Origin: an uncultured Opitutia bacterium
GTDB taxonomy: Bacteria > Verrucomicrobiota > Verrucomicrobiia > Opitutales > Opitutaceae
Direction of reading: 5' to 3'
DNA: 11,665 nt
NCBI GenBank assembly: GCA_903938935.1
Contig: CAJAFD010000427.1
Coordinates: 1-11,665, forward strand
A program made the translations under genes and the position numbers. Positions 7,701 to 11,665 of the stretch are shown here, piece by piece. Under the pieces are notes generated by a model. It did no database searches, had not been told where the DNA came from, and was given only the letters and a program-made list of their open reading frames with translations. How positions within the stretch are numbered: position 1 is the first letter of the stretch; every line of letters starts with the position of its first letter.

Positions 7701-8022
7701 CCCACGTATCATTTTGAAGCACGAGTTGGCCGTCGCCGTTATAAATACTGAGTGTGGGATTCGCGAGCAGGGTGTTGGTGGGCAGGCCAAAGCGCGCGAG
7801 CGAATAACCGGCGGCACGGACAAGGACTTTTTTGGGTGCACCATCGTTCACCACGAAGCCGGTGATCATGATGTTGGTGCCGGTGCCGATCTGGCCGCGC
7901 GTGGAGAGATTCGCCAGGCGCTGGTCGTACTGGGAGGCGGCGGAAGCGAACTGTGGTCCGCAAAGCAGGGCGGCAGAAACAAGACCGGCAAAAAACGTGG
8001 AAAGGCAGCGCGTTGATTTCAT
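4732..8022 (-). CDS. Large secreted DUF1800 protein with beta repeats, Calx-beta-like and CHRD-like domains
   Basis: This 1096-residue exported protein has a Sec signal, MKSTRCLSTFFAGLVSAALL ending near ASA at 26-28. Two homologous repeats of about 138 residues follow (35-172 and 177-313), each with LxNLSTR, a [LI]RAAG strand, SIYN, and GxxLxEVYD at the end. A Calx-beta-like segment (about 325-422) contains GVDYVPVSGVASFAAG. A CHRD-like segment (about 428-550) contains GTGTIQLAPDEKSAYINVSF and HLQIDG. The C-terminal half (about 560-1096) is DUF1800, with DASRFLAQATFG, RQRVAFALSQILV, YAREVMQLFTIGL, VFTGWGYY, HPNTAPFISRQLIQRLVTSN and NFYEPDY. DUF1800 has no established activity. ATG at 8022 directly precedes the signal peptide; the frame stays open to an ATG at 8106, but that extension hides the signal. 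An AAGGAG at 8052-8047 lies 24 nt upstream, too far to be a standard ribosome site. Cell-surface or periplasmic location is inferred. Confidence 0.9.
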   Translation of the reverse strand: MKSTRCLSTFFAGLVSAALLCGPQFASAASQYDQRLANLSTRGQIGTGTNIMITGFVVNDGAPKKVLVRAAGYSLARFGLPTNTLLANPTLSIYNGDGQLVLQNDTWGSADNDQAVLAATTATAGAFALGTAAANGSNDAALVATLSPGTYTAQVSGVNNTSGIGLLEVYDISGSARLINLSTRAVVAAGNGVLISGLVIAPSTGPRRLLIRAAGPALTALGVGGAIADPVFSIYNDKSVIISGGSNDNWSSGTAANTAAVSAAFAKAGAFPFAEGSRDAALVIDLNPGSYTIQVAGVGGTGGVSLVEVYDLSSETLSTVGVAASVAAADARGASPVVFTLNRVGDLSKAINVGYALSGTAQSGVDYVPVSGVASFAAGASTATVSLVPKTNGANLNNRIATLTLLANNSYGVGSNASASGSFFYNSGSLFISNLRTPATVTGSTAYGTGTIQLAPDEKSAYINVSFSNLSSPEIVAHLQIDGNYVYNLPQGQVSYAAWDFAPTGTYSTADLIAALKAGRISISIDTAKFTTGELTGSFVKTSGTAAFNAPVAAAAIDLTKITTQDASRFLAQATFGVRNDDIYTLINKGYNGWLNEQMALPASLHFVEASADFAITNAGGAGGNATTGVLNTRIGLTHRQHAWWKLAVNAPDQLRQRVAFALSQILVTSDQNSTISNWQDGHTNYYDLLVRGAFGNFRTLLENVTLSPNMGIYLSSLRNRKATFNTAGVQLTQADENYAREVMQLFTIGLNELQPDGTLKLDVNGQPIPNYTQETIVQMAKVFTGWGYYQSTNPTFTGGGGLSENYLNPMVLYPAFHDDTAKTIVTGKVLPATQGGAKDLKDTLDALFNHPNTAPFISRQLIQRLVTSNPSPGYIYRVASVFANNGAGVRGDLGAVVRAILTDYEARSSALLNTVGHGKAKEPLLRATALLRAYGGATTTTPGGRYTAGSGFSLSNPEGALAQSAGRATTVFNFYEPDYIYPGIIASAGLFAPEFQIFNDTTAISAPNYLYGIIYSTPTATSVGLTLTDLLPLAKAPQQLVDYMNLIFCGGTMTQADTNLIVSALTRMPTATTDLEKVRSALYLVATSPEGSVQK
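7084..7494 (-). repeat. Second copy of the N-terminal ~138-residue beta repeat in the DUF1800 protein
   Basis: Residues 177-313 repeat the layout of residues 35-172: ARLINLSTRAVVAAGNGVLI, then LLIRAAGPALTALGV, ADPVFSIYN, NDNW, RDAALVIDLNPGSYTIQVAG and VSLVEVYDLS. The similarity is at protein level and clearly diverged, so this is an old duplication. Such repeats recur in secreted Verrucomicrobial proteins; a beta-sandwich or adhesion role is inferred. Confidence 0.75.
7507..7920 (-). repeat. First copy of the N-terminal ~138-residue beta repeat in the DUF1800 protein
   Basis: Residues 35-172 run from QRLANLSTRGQIGTGTNIMI through VLVRAAGYSLARFGL, ANPTLSIYN, NDTW, NDAALVATLSPGTYTAQVSG and IGLLEVYDIS. 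Each block has its counterpart in the same order in the second copy. The spacing to copy two is only 4 residues. Confidence 0.75.
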
Positions 8023-8260
8023 GATGGGGCTGGGGACAAAAATTGGCTCCTTGGGGTTAAGGGCCACTGTAAAGTGTACTAACGAAAATAGGGGGAAACG
8101 GTCCAAAGTCGAGGCTGCTTAAGGCCTTCGTTTGCTAACCCTCTGCACGGCAATGCCAAAACGTTCTATTTTCTCTGTCCAAAAACGACTGCGGAGTGCT
8201 GTCTTATACTGGCAGCAAAACTTGGGCGGGGGTTGGACATAAGACCACGCCTCTTCAGCC
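8023..8260. other. Gene-poor gap upstream of the DUF1800 gene
   Basis: This 238-bp stretch, together with the fragment at 8261-8430, separates kduD from the DUF1800 gene. I see no intact gene. Parts, for example around 8155-8215, look richer in A and T than the flanks. The DUF1800 promoter should lie here on the minus strand, but no good -35/-10 pair is visible; a TTGGAC followed 18 nt later by TTAGTA is weak. An AAGGAG at 8052-8047 is the only Shine-Dalgarno-like site. A 98-residue minus frame (8119-8415) and a 29-codon plus frame starting at 8153 are open but match nothing I know. Confidence 0.5.
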
Positions 8261-8482
8261 ATGTTAATCGGCTCCTGCTCCGTCCTTCTGCGACGCTTAA
8301 AATTAGCCAGCTTAGCCTGCGCCGCCAGCTTCGTGCTCAACACCGGATCGCTGCAAGCCGAAGGGCTGTTTCGCAATCGCGACAACCCCAGCGCCAAGGA
8401 TTCCGCCGAGGGCACCTACCCGGCGCCTTGTCAACGCCCGCACCAGCCGCCGTCGACGGTCATGACGTGGCCGCTCAAGTAA
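8261..8482 (+). pseudogene. Probable 5' remnant of a secreted enzyme gene, convergent with and overlapping kduD
   Basis: This plus-strand 73-codon frame is the only plus-strand frame here that looks like protein. It has basic residues (RRLK at 11-14), then a hydrophobic LASLACAASFVLN and a small-residue end LQAEG, which together resemble a Sec signal peptide. NRDNPSAKDSAEGTYPAP follows, as at the mature N-terminus of an exported enzyme. After about 8430 the frame simply reads the kduD 3' end backwards, giving low-complexity residues and a stop. The Sec-like start joined to antisense kduD suggests a gene truncated by deletion or rearrangement at about 8425-8435. From memory, the mature start resembles secreted family 105/88 unsaturated glucuronyl/rhamnogalacturonyl hydrolases of pectin clusters; this is a weak guess. 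It might instead be a genuine short secreted peptide. Confidence 0.4.
8411..8427 (-). other. Small hairpin 3 bp after the kduD stop
   Basis: On the minus strand GGCGCC (8427-8422) pairs with GGTGCC (8416-8411) around a 5-nt loop, with one G-U pair. There is no T-run, so it is at best a weak or factor-assisted 3' end for the kduI-kduD transcript. Confidence 0.22.
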
Positions 8483-9210
8483 TCACTCGCCGCCGACGCG
8501 AGAAAGATGATCGCGCCTTCCATGTCGCTGGGTTCGCCCCAACGGCCCGCGGGAATGCGGCTAAGGATTTCCTTGGAGCGCACGGCGTCGGCTTGGAGCG
8601 CGGCAGTGTTATCGGTGCGCATGTAGCCGGGCGCGATGGCGTTCACGTTGACGCCCTTCGATGCCCATTCGTTGGAAAGCGCCTTGGTGAGCTGGCCGAC
8701 GGCGCCCTTGCTCGCAGCGTAACCGGGCACAGTGATGCCGCCGAAAAACGTGAGCAACGAGGCGATGTTAATAATTTTGCCCGAGCCCCGCGCGAGCATG
8801 TGTTGGCCGGCGGCGCGACAGGCGGTGAACACGCCATTCAGATTCACGTCGATGACGGCGTCCCAGTCGGCGTCGGTGTGATCGGCCGCAGGCGTGCGTT
8901 TGATGATGCCCGCGTTGTTGACGAGAATGTCGAGGTGCCCTTGCCACGCGATCGCTTGCTCGATGAGTCGCTGGACGGCGGCGCGGTCGCCGAGATCAGC
9001 GGCGATGGCGGTGGCCTTGACGCCGAGATTGAGCGCGGTGATTTCGGCGACGACGGGCGCGAGCTTGGCGGCGTCGCGGCCGTTGATGATCACATCGGCG
9101 CCAGCACGCGCGAGGGCGATGGCCATGGCTTTGCCGAGGCCTTGGGAAGAACCGGTGACGAGCGCGACTTTACCGGCGAGGCCGAATTTTTGTTGGAGAA
9201 AAAGAGACAT
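8431..9210 (-). CDS. kduD: 2-dehydro-3-deoxy-D-gluconate 5-dehydrogenase KduD
   Basis: KduD is a cytoplasmic short-chain dehydrogenase. It reduces 3-deoxy-D-glycero-2,5-hexodiulosonate with NADH to 2-keto-3-deoxygluconate, the step after KduI in breakdown of unsaturated galacturonate from pectin. The 259-residue protein has the usual KduD length. It shows the nucleotide-binding TGSSQGLG (19-26), NNAG (98-101), Asn123 and the catalytic Ser151, Tyr164 and Lys168. The diagnostic KduD stretches ASLLTFFGGITVPGYAASKG and NVNAIAPGYMRTDNTAAL are present, with a DGGW end. The start ATG at 9210 lies 25 bp after the kduI stop and is preceded by TTTTTAAC rather than a Shine-Dalgarno sequence. General SDR relatives such as gluconate 5-dehydrogenase are the alternative, but the motifs and the neighbour kduI favour KduD. 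Confidence 0.93.
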   Translation of the reverse strand: MSLFLQQKFGLAGKVALVTGSSQGLGKAMAIALARAGADVIINGRDAAKLAPVVAEITALNLGVKATAIAADLGDRAAVQRLIEQAIAWQGHLDILVNNAGIIKRTPAADHTDADWDAVIDVNLNGVFTACRAAGQHMLARGSGKIINIASLLTFFGGITVPGYAASKGAVGQLTKALSNEWASKGVNVNAIAPGYMRTDNTAALQADAVRSKEILSRIPAGRWGEPSDMEGAIIFLASAASDYLSGHVMTVDGGWCGR

Positions 9211-9235
9211 GTTAAAAACAGCAGCCGCGAAAAAA

Positions 9236-10063
9236 TTAGCGAAGCGACGCGATCGGCGCGGGATCCATGTCGGAGAAGACTTGGTTGTCGCCGCCCATGG
9301 CCCAGACGAAACGATAAGCGCCGGTGCCGACGCCGCAGTGGATCGACCATGCGGGCGAGAGGACGGCTTCGCGGTCGCGCACGACGAGGTGACGCGTGGC
9401 GTGCGGCTCGCCCATGAAATGCATCGCGATGTTATCGCCGAGATCGAAGTAGAGATAAATTTCCGTGCGACGGCTGTGCGTGTGCGGCGGCATCGTGTTC
9501 CAGATGCTGCCGGGCTCGAACTCCGTGAAGCCGAGGACGAGTTGGCAGCTCTTGATGCCTTCGGGATGGATGTACTTCAAAATCGTACGGCGGTTGGCCT
9601 TGGTGACATCGCCGATGGGCGCGGCCGAGACGTCGGCGCGACGGGCGAGCACCGTGGGATGTTTCGCGTGGGCGGGCGTGCTGATGAAATAAAACTGAGC
9701 CTGGCCGGCGGTGCCGTTTTCCAAGGTGACGTCTTTTTCGCCGAGCCCGATGTAGAGACAATCAAGCGTGGCGAGCGTGTGCGCCACGCCGCCGACGCGG
9801 ACGATGCCCGGACCCGCGCCGACGTTGAGGATGCCGACCTCGCGACGCTCGAGGAAAAACGAGGTGCCGATTTCCTTGTCGTTGGGCAGTCCGAGCGGCG
9901 CGGTCGTGGGGACCGCGGCGCCGACGATCATGCGATCGAGATCGGTGTAATGCGCGATGACGGCGCCAGGTTGGAAGAGCCCACCTATGTGGAAGGTCTC
10001 GCGGAGCTGCTCGGTGGAGAGCGTGTTGGTCGCGGCGGGCGTGGGAAAATAATGGAGTTTCAT
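9236..10063 (-). CDS. kduI: 5-dehydro-4-deoxy-D-glucuronate isomerase KduI
   Basis: KduI isomerises 5-keto-4-deoxyuronate, formed from unsaturated galacturonate, to the diketo acid used by KduD. It is a cytoplasmic zinc enzyme with a cupin-type fold. The 275-residue product is close to the E. coli length of 278. The metal ligands are visible as His194, His196 and Glu201 in MPPHTHSRRTEIYLYFD and His242 in WSIHCGVGTGAYRFVWAMGG. Other family blocks are FLERREVGILNVG (70-82) and ANRRTILKYIHPEGIKSCQL (156-175). ATG at 10063 gives the family-like MKLHYF start. The frame is open to 10207, but that extension overlaps the DUF4861 gene and looks non-native. It lies 35 bp after the DUF4861 stop and 25 bp before kduD, so all are probably cotranscribed. 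Confidence 0.95.
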   Translation of the reverse strand: MKLHYFPTPAATNTLSTEQLRETFHIGGLFQPGAVIAHYTDLDRMIVGAAVPTTAPLGLPNDKEIGTSFFLERREVGILNVGAGPGIVRVGGVAHTLATLDCLYIGLGEKDVTLENGTAGQAQFYFISTPAHAKHPTVLARRADVSAAPIGDVTKANRRTILKYIHPEGIKSCQLVLGFTEFEPGSIWNTMPPHTHSRRTEIYLYFDLGDNIAMHFMGEPHATRHLVVRDREAVLSPAWSIHCGVGTGAYRFVWAMGGDNQVFSDMDPAPIASLR

Positions 10064-10098
10064 GTGGGAAAATTTAAGCGCGGACGTTGCGGGCGGAT

Positions 10099-11325
10099 TT
10101 ATTGGGACGCGACGGTGATTTTGAGCGGTGCGGCAGCGCGCGTGGCGCACGCGGCGACGTAAGCGTTCCAGTCGGCCTGCGATTTGAATTCGCCGGCTTT
10201 GCTCCAACCGGCGCCCGCGTAATAACGCAGCGGTTGGCCCGAAGTGGCCTTGGCGAGGATGAGCTCGTTGAGCGCATCGGCGGCAAATCCGACGAAGGCA
10301 CCCGTGGGCATGATCAAGGCGGTGCCGAGTTCGCCGTTAGTTTTTTGCGTCACCCATTGCGTGAGCGTGCCCGTGGCGGCAGAGGACGTGAGGGCGACGG
10401 AAGCGTCTTGGTTTTTATCGGCGGGAGTTTTGTTGAGGCCGATGGCGACGGTGATTTCTTTGGGGCCGCCCGCGGCGACGGTGAAGGTGCTCTCGATCTG
10501 GTCGAGGTTGTGGCCGGCATCGACGGTGAAGCGTTTCACTTCGGAAACCTGCGTGCCGGCGGCGTCCCAAGCGTCGTACGTGAGCTCGAACACGGTGCGA
10601 ACGGGCCCGTTGGTGATCACTTTCCAAGATTTATAATTCCGACCGACGTAGAGCGTTTTGCCGTCCCAAACGCCCGTGCCACCACAGCCGCGGGAAGGCC
10701 CGACTTGGTACATGTCCATGCCTTCGCCTTCGTCTTTGTGGTAGTGATCGTGGCCCTTGTTGTACCAACGGTCGACGATGAGGTAGTTCACGCGCTTGCA
10801 CCAAACGTCGAGGCCGCTGGTGACGAGCACTTCTTTAGGGACGCCGGGAACGACGGGAGCAGCGAGCGCAGGTCCATAAGTGCGGTGGCCGATCTTGTCG
10901 TTTTCCCACGCGAAGTCATCGAGGCGCTCCGGCACGTAACGACCAAAAGTCTTGATCGAAAACACCGGCGCGACGGCGTCGATTTTCTCGATGGTGAACG
11001 TCGCGGATTTTTCGCCAGCGGCGAAATCATGTTGGAAAATGAGTTCACCGTAAGCGATGCCGACACCTTTCGGGTCCTTGGCTTGTGGGGCGACGTTGGT
11101 GACTTGGTAAGGCAGGACGCGGCCGGTGGCATCTTTCACGGCGATGCGCTGGAGCAGCGCGCCGGGCAGCGCGGCGTTCACTTGCGACCACGGCACGACG
11201 ATGGTTTCGGAGGGACGAGCGATGGTGAGGTCGTGCGTGACGGTGACGAGCATCTGCTCGGCGGCAGCCAGTGCAGAAACCGAAGCCAGAGCGGCGAGAG
11301 CGTGGAACACGGGGCGGAGTTTCAT
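10099..11325 (-). CDS. Secreted DUF4861 family protein of the pectin cluster
   Basis: This 408-residue protein has a Sec signal peptide, MKLRPVFHALAALASVSALA, with a likely cut near AAA/EQ at 22-23. The mature part carries the blocks I associate with DUF4861: YGELIFQHDF (92-101), RYVPERLDDFAWENDKIGHR (129-148), VTSGLDVWCKR (168-178), a His/Asp/Glu-rich DRWYNKGHDHYHKDEGEGMD (185-204) and then YQVGPSRGCGGTGVWDG. Charged clusters of that type look like an active or metal site. DUF4861 members are often found beside pectin and uronic acid catabolic genes. The position here, between a probable pectinesterase and kduI, fits an extracytoplasmic role in oligogalacturonide or rhamnogalacturonide processing. 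The exact reaction is not established. ATG at 11325 is preceded by TTTTTAATCACC, with no Shine-Dalgarno sequence. Confidence 0.82.
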   Translation of the reverse strand: MKLRPVFHALAALASVSALAAAEQMLVTVTHDLTIARPSETIVVPWSQVNAALPGALLQRIAVKDATGRVLPYQVTNVAPQAKDPKGVGIAYGELIFQHDFAAGEKSATFTIEKIDAVAPVFSIKTFGRYVPERLDDFAWENDKIGHRTYGPALAAPVVPGVPKEVLVTSGLDVWCKRVNYLIVDRWYNKGHDHYHKDEGEGMDMYQVGPSRGCGGTGVWDGKTLYVGRNYKSWKVITNGPVRTVFELTYDAWDAAGTQVSEVKRFTVDAGHNLDQIESTFTVAAGGPKEITVAIGLNKTPADKNQDASVALTSSAATGTLTQWVTQKTNGELGTALIMPTGAFVGFAADALNELILAKATSGQPLRYYAGAGWSKAGEFKSQADWNAYVAACATRAAAPLKITVASQ

Positions 11326-11414
11326 GGTGATTAAAAACTAAGGGCGAAGTTGGAGTCGCGATGCGGCGGGCGCAAAGAGCACGATGCTTATGAAGTTAAA
11401 CAGCGAGGCCAAGT
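11326..11414. promoter_or_regulatory. Short spacer before the DUF4861 gene, no clear promoter
   Basis: An 89-bp gap separates the partial upstream gene from the DUF4861 start. I find no strong hairpin with a T-run and no good -35/-10 pair on the minus strand. TTGGCC followed 15 nt later by ATAAGC is poor. It is AT-richer than the flanks and could hold an internal promoter or an operator for a uronate-responsive regulator, but nothing in it is specific enough to name. Confidence 0.2.
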
Positions 11415-11665
11415 TTAAGGCTGAAAGATCGGCGCGCGGCGCGGTTGCCAGTTACTACCGAGCACGAACGTGGGGTTACGATAATCGGCGATGAGCGTGT
11501 CGTCGCTCGGGCTCTGCAGTTGGCGCGACGCTGGATGGCGACCGCTGACCGCGACGGATTCGCCGCTCAGGGTGCGGCTGTTGTGCTCCCAAAATTGCAG
11601 ATCGGCGGTGGCGCCGGGCGGCGTACCGGCGGGCGCGGGTTGCAGTTGCCAGCCCACGGCGCCAA
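11415..11665 (-). CDS. C-terminal end of a probable secreted pectinesterase-like (CE8) protein, partial
   Basis: Only the last 83 codons are in the window; the frame is open to the right edge, so the GTG at 11657 is probably internal. The tail reads GWQLQPAPAGTPPGATADLQ, then FWEHNSRTLSGESVAVSGRHP, ASRQL, LIADYRNPTFVLGSNWQP and a stop. Bacterial pectinesterases commonly end with an F-W-E-Y-x-S strand, a '.G.....SGR...S.QL' block and a final '(A/D)P..VLGGW.P'. This tail matches that pattern from memory. It also fits the operon, since de-esterification of pectin precedes lyase action and the KduI/KduD steps. The catalytic residues lie outside the window, so another parallel-beta-helix pectin enzyme, such as a polygalacturonase or lyase, is possible. 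Confidence 0.5.
   Translation of the reverse strand, partial: GAVGWQLQPAPAGTPPGATADLQFWEHNSRTLSGESVAVSGRHPASRQLQSPSDDTLIADYRNPTFVLGSNWQPRRAPIFQP

Noticed and set aside
5974..8016. 680-codon plus-strand open frame opposite the DUF1800 gene
   Set aside because: Its translation is rich in G, R, E, V and D with no recognisable domain. It lies exactly opposite a gene with clear domains and is a GC-driven antisense shadow.
8131..8245. Possible integron attC-like inverted ends (TAACCC ... GGGTTG)
   Set aside because: Only a 5-6 bp match at long distance, without the conserved core sites or a cassette arrangement.
8119..8415. 98-codon minus-strand open frame between kduD and the DUF1800 gene
   Set aside because: No recognisable motif, no signal peptide and no good start context. 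Half of it is antisense to the more protein-like plus frame at 8261.
10064..10207. Longer kduI start at 10207
   Set aside because: The 48 extra residues overlap the DUF4861 gene and are Arg-rich, unlike any KduI; ATG at 10063 gives the family start and length.
8894..11334. Plus-strand open frames of 394-422 codons opposite kduD, kduI and DUF4861
   Set aside because: They mirror well-identified minus-strand genes and show only GC-rich antisense composition.
1..11665. CRISPR array, tRNA, rRNA, insertion sequence or transposase
   Set aside because: No regularly spaced direct repeats, no cloverleaf, no rRNA-like stretch and no transposase motif were seen by reading.

Overview
The window looks like chromosomal DNA from a Verrucomicrobium, most likely of the Opitutaceae. 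I infer this from gene content rather than from any marker gene. It is GC-rich, carries a DUF1800/DUF1501 pair whose large partner has N-terminal beta repeats typical of that phylum, and has a pectin-catabolism cluster. Nearly all credible genes are on the minus strand, so transcription runs from high to low coordinates. Long plus-strand open frames opposite them are antisense shadows. There are no rRNA, tRNA, CRISPR or intact mobile-element features.

Region A (11665 to 8431, minus): a pectin/oligogalacturonide operon. In transcription order it holds the 3' end of a probable secreted pectinesterase-like gene, a secreted DUF4861 protein, kduI and kduD. The secreted products would act on the polymer outside the cytoplasm. 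KduI and KduD convert unsaturated galacturonate-derived 4-deoxy-5-keto-uronate to 2-keto-3-deoxygluconate inside the cell.

Region B (8430 to 8023): a 408-bp gap without a convincing intact gene. It holds a plus-strand fragment (8261-8482) with a signal-peptide-like start. This fragment runs tail-to-tail into the end of kduD and looks like the 5' remnant of a secreted enzyme gene.

Region C (8022 to 2620, minus): a probable three-gene unit. It encodes a 1096-residue secreted multidomain DUF1800 protein, a Tat-type DUF1501 protein 7 bp downstream, and a 191-residue membrane-anchored protein whose C-terminus resembles the end of the pseudopilin GspG but which has no pilin N-terminus. A plausible intrinsic terminator at 2586-2613 closes the unit.

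Region D (2466 to 1, minus): a tightly packed type II secretion pseudopilin operon, gspG-gspH-gspI-gspJ-gspK, with the last gene cut by the window edge. Junctions are a 3-bp gap, a GTGA overlap, an ATGA overlap and a 6-bp gap, which suggests translational coupling. Regions C and D may be linked, because a lone GspG-like domain and two large exported proteins lie directly upstream of the pseudopilin genes. That link is inference.

Most starts have no Shine-Dalgarno sequence. Several have a U-rich TTTTTAA stretch just upstream instead.
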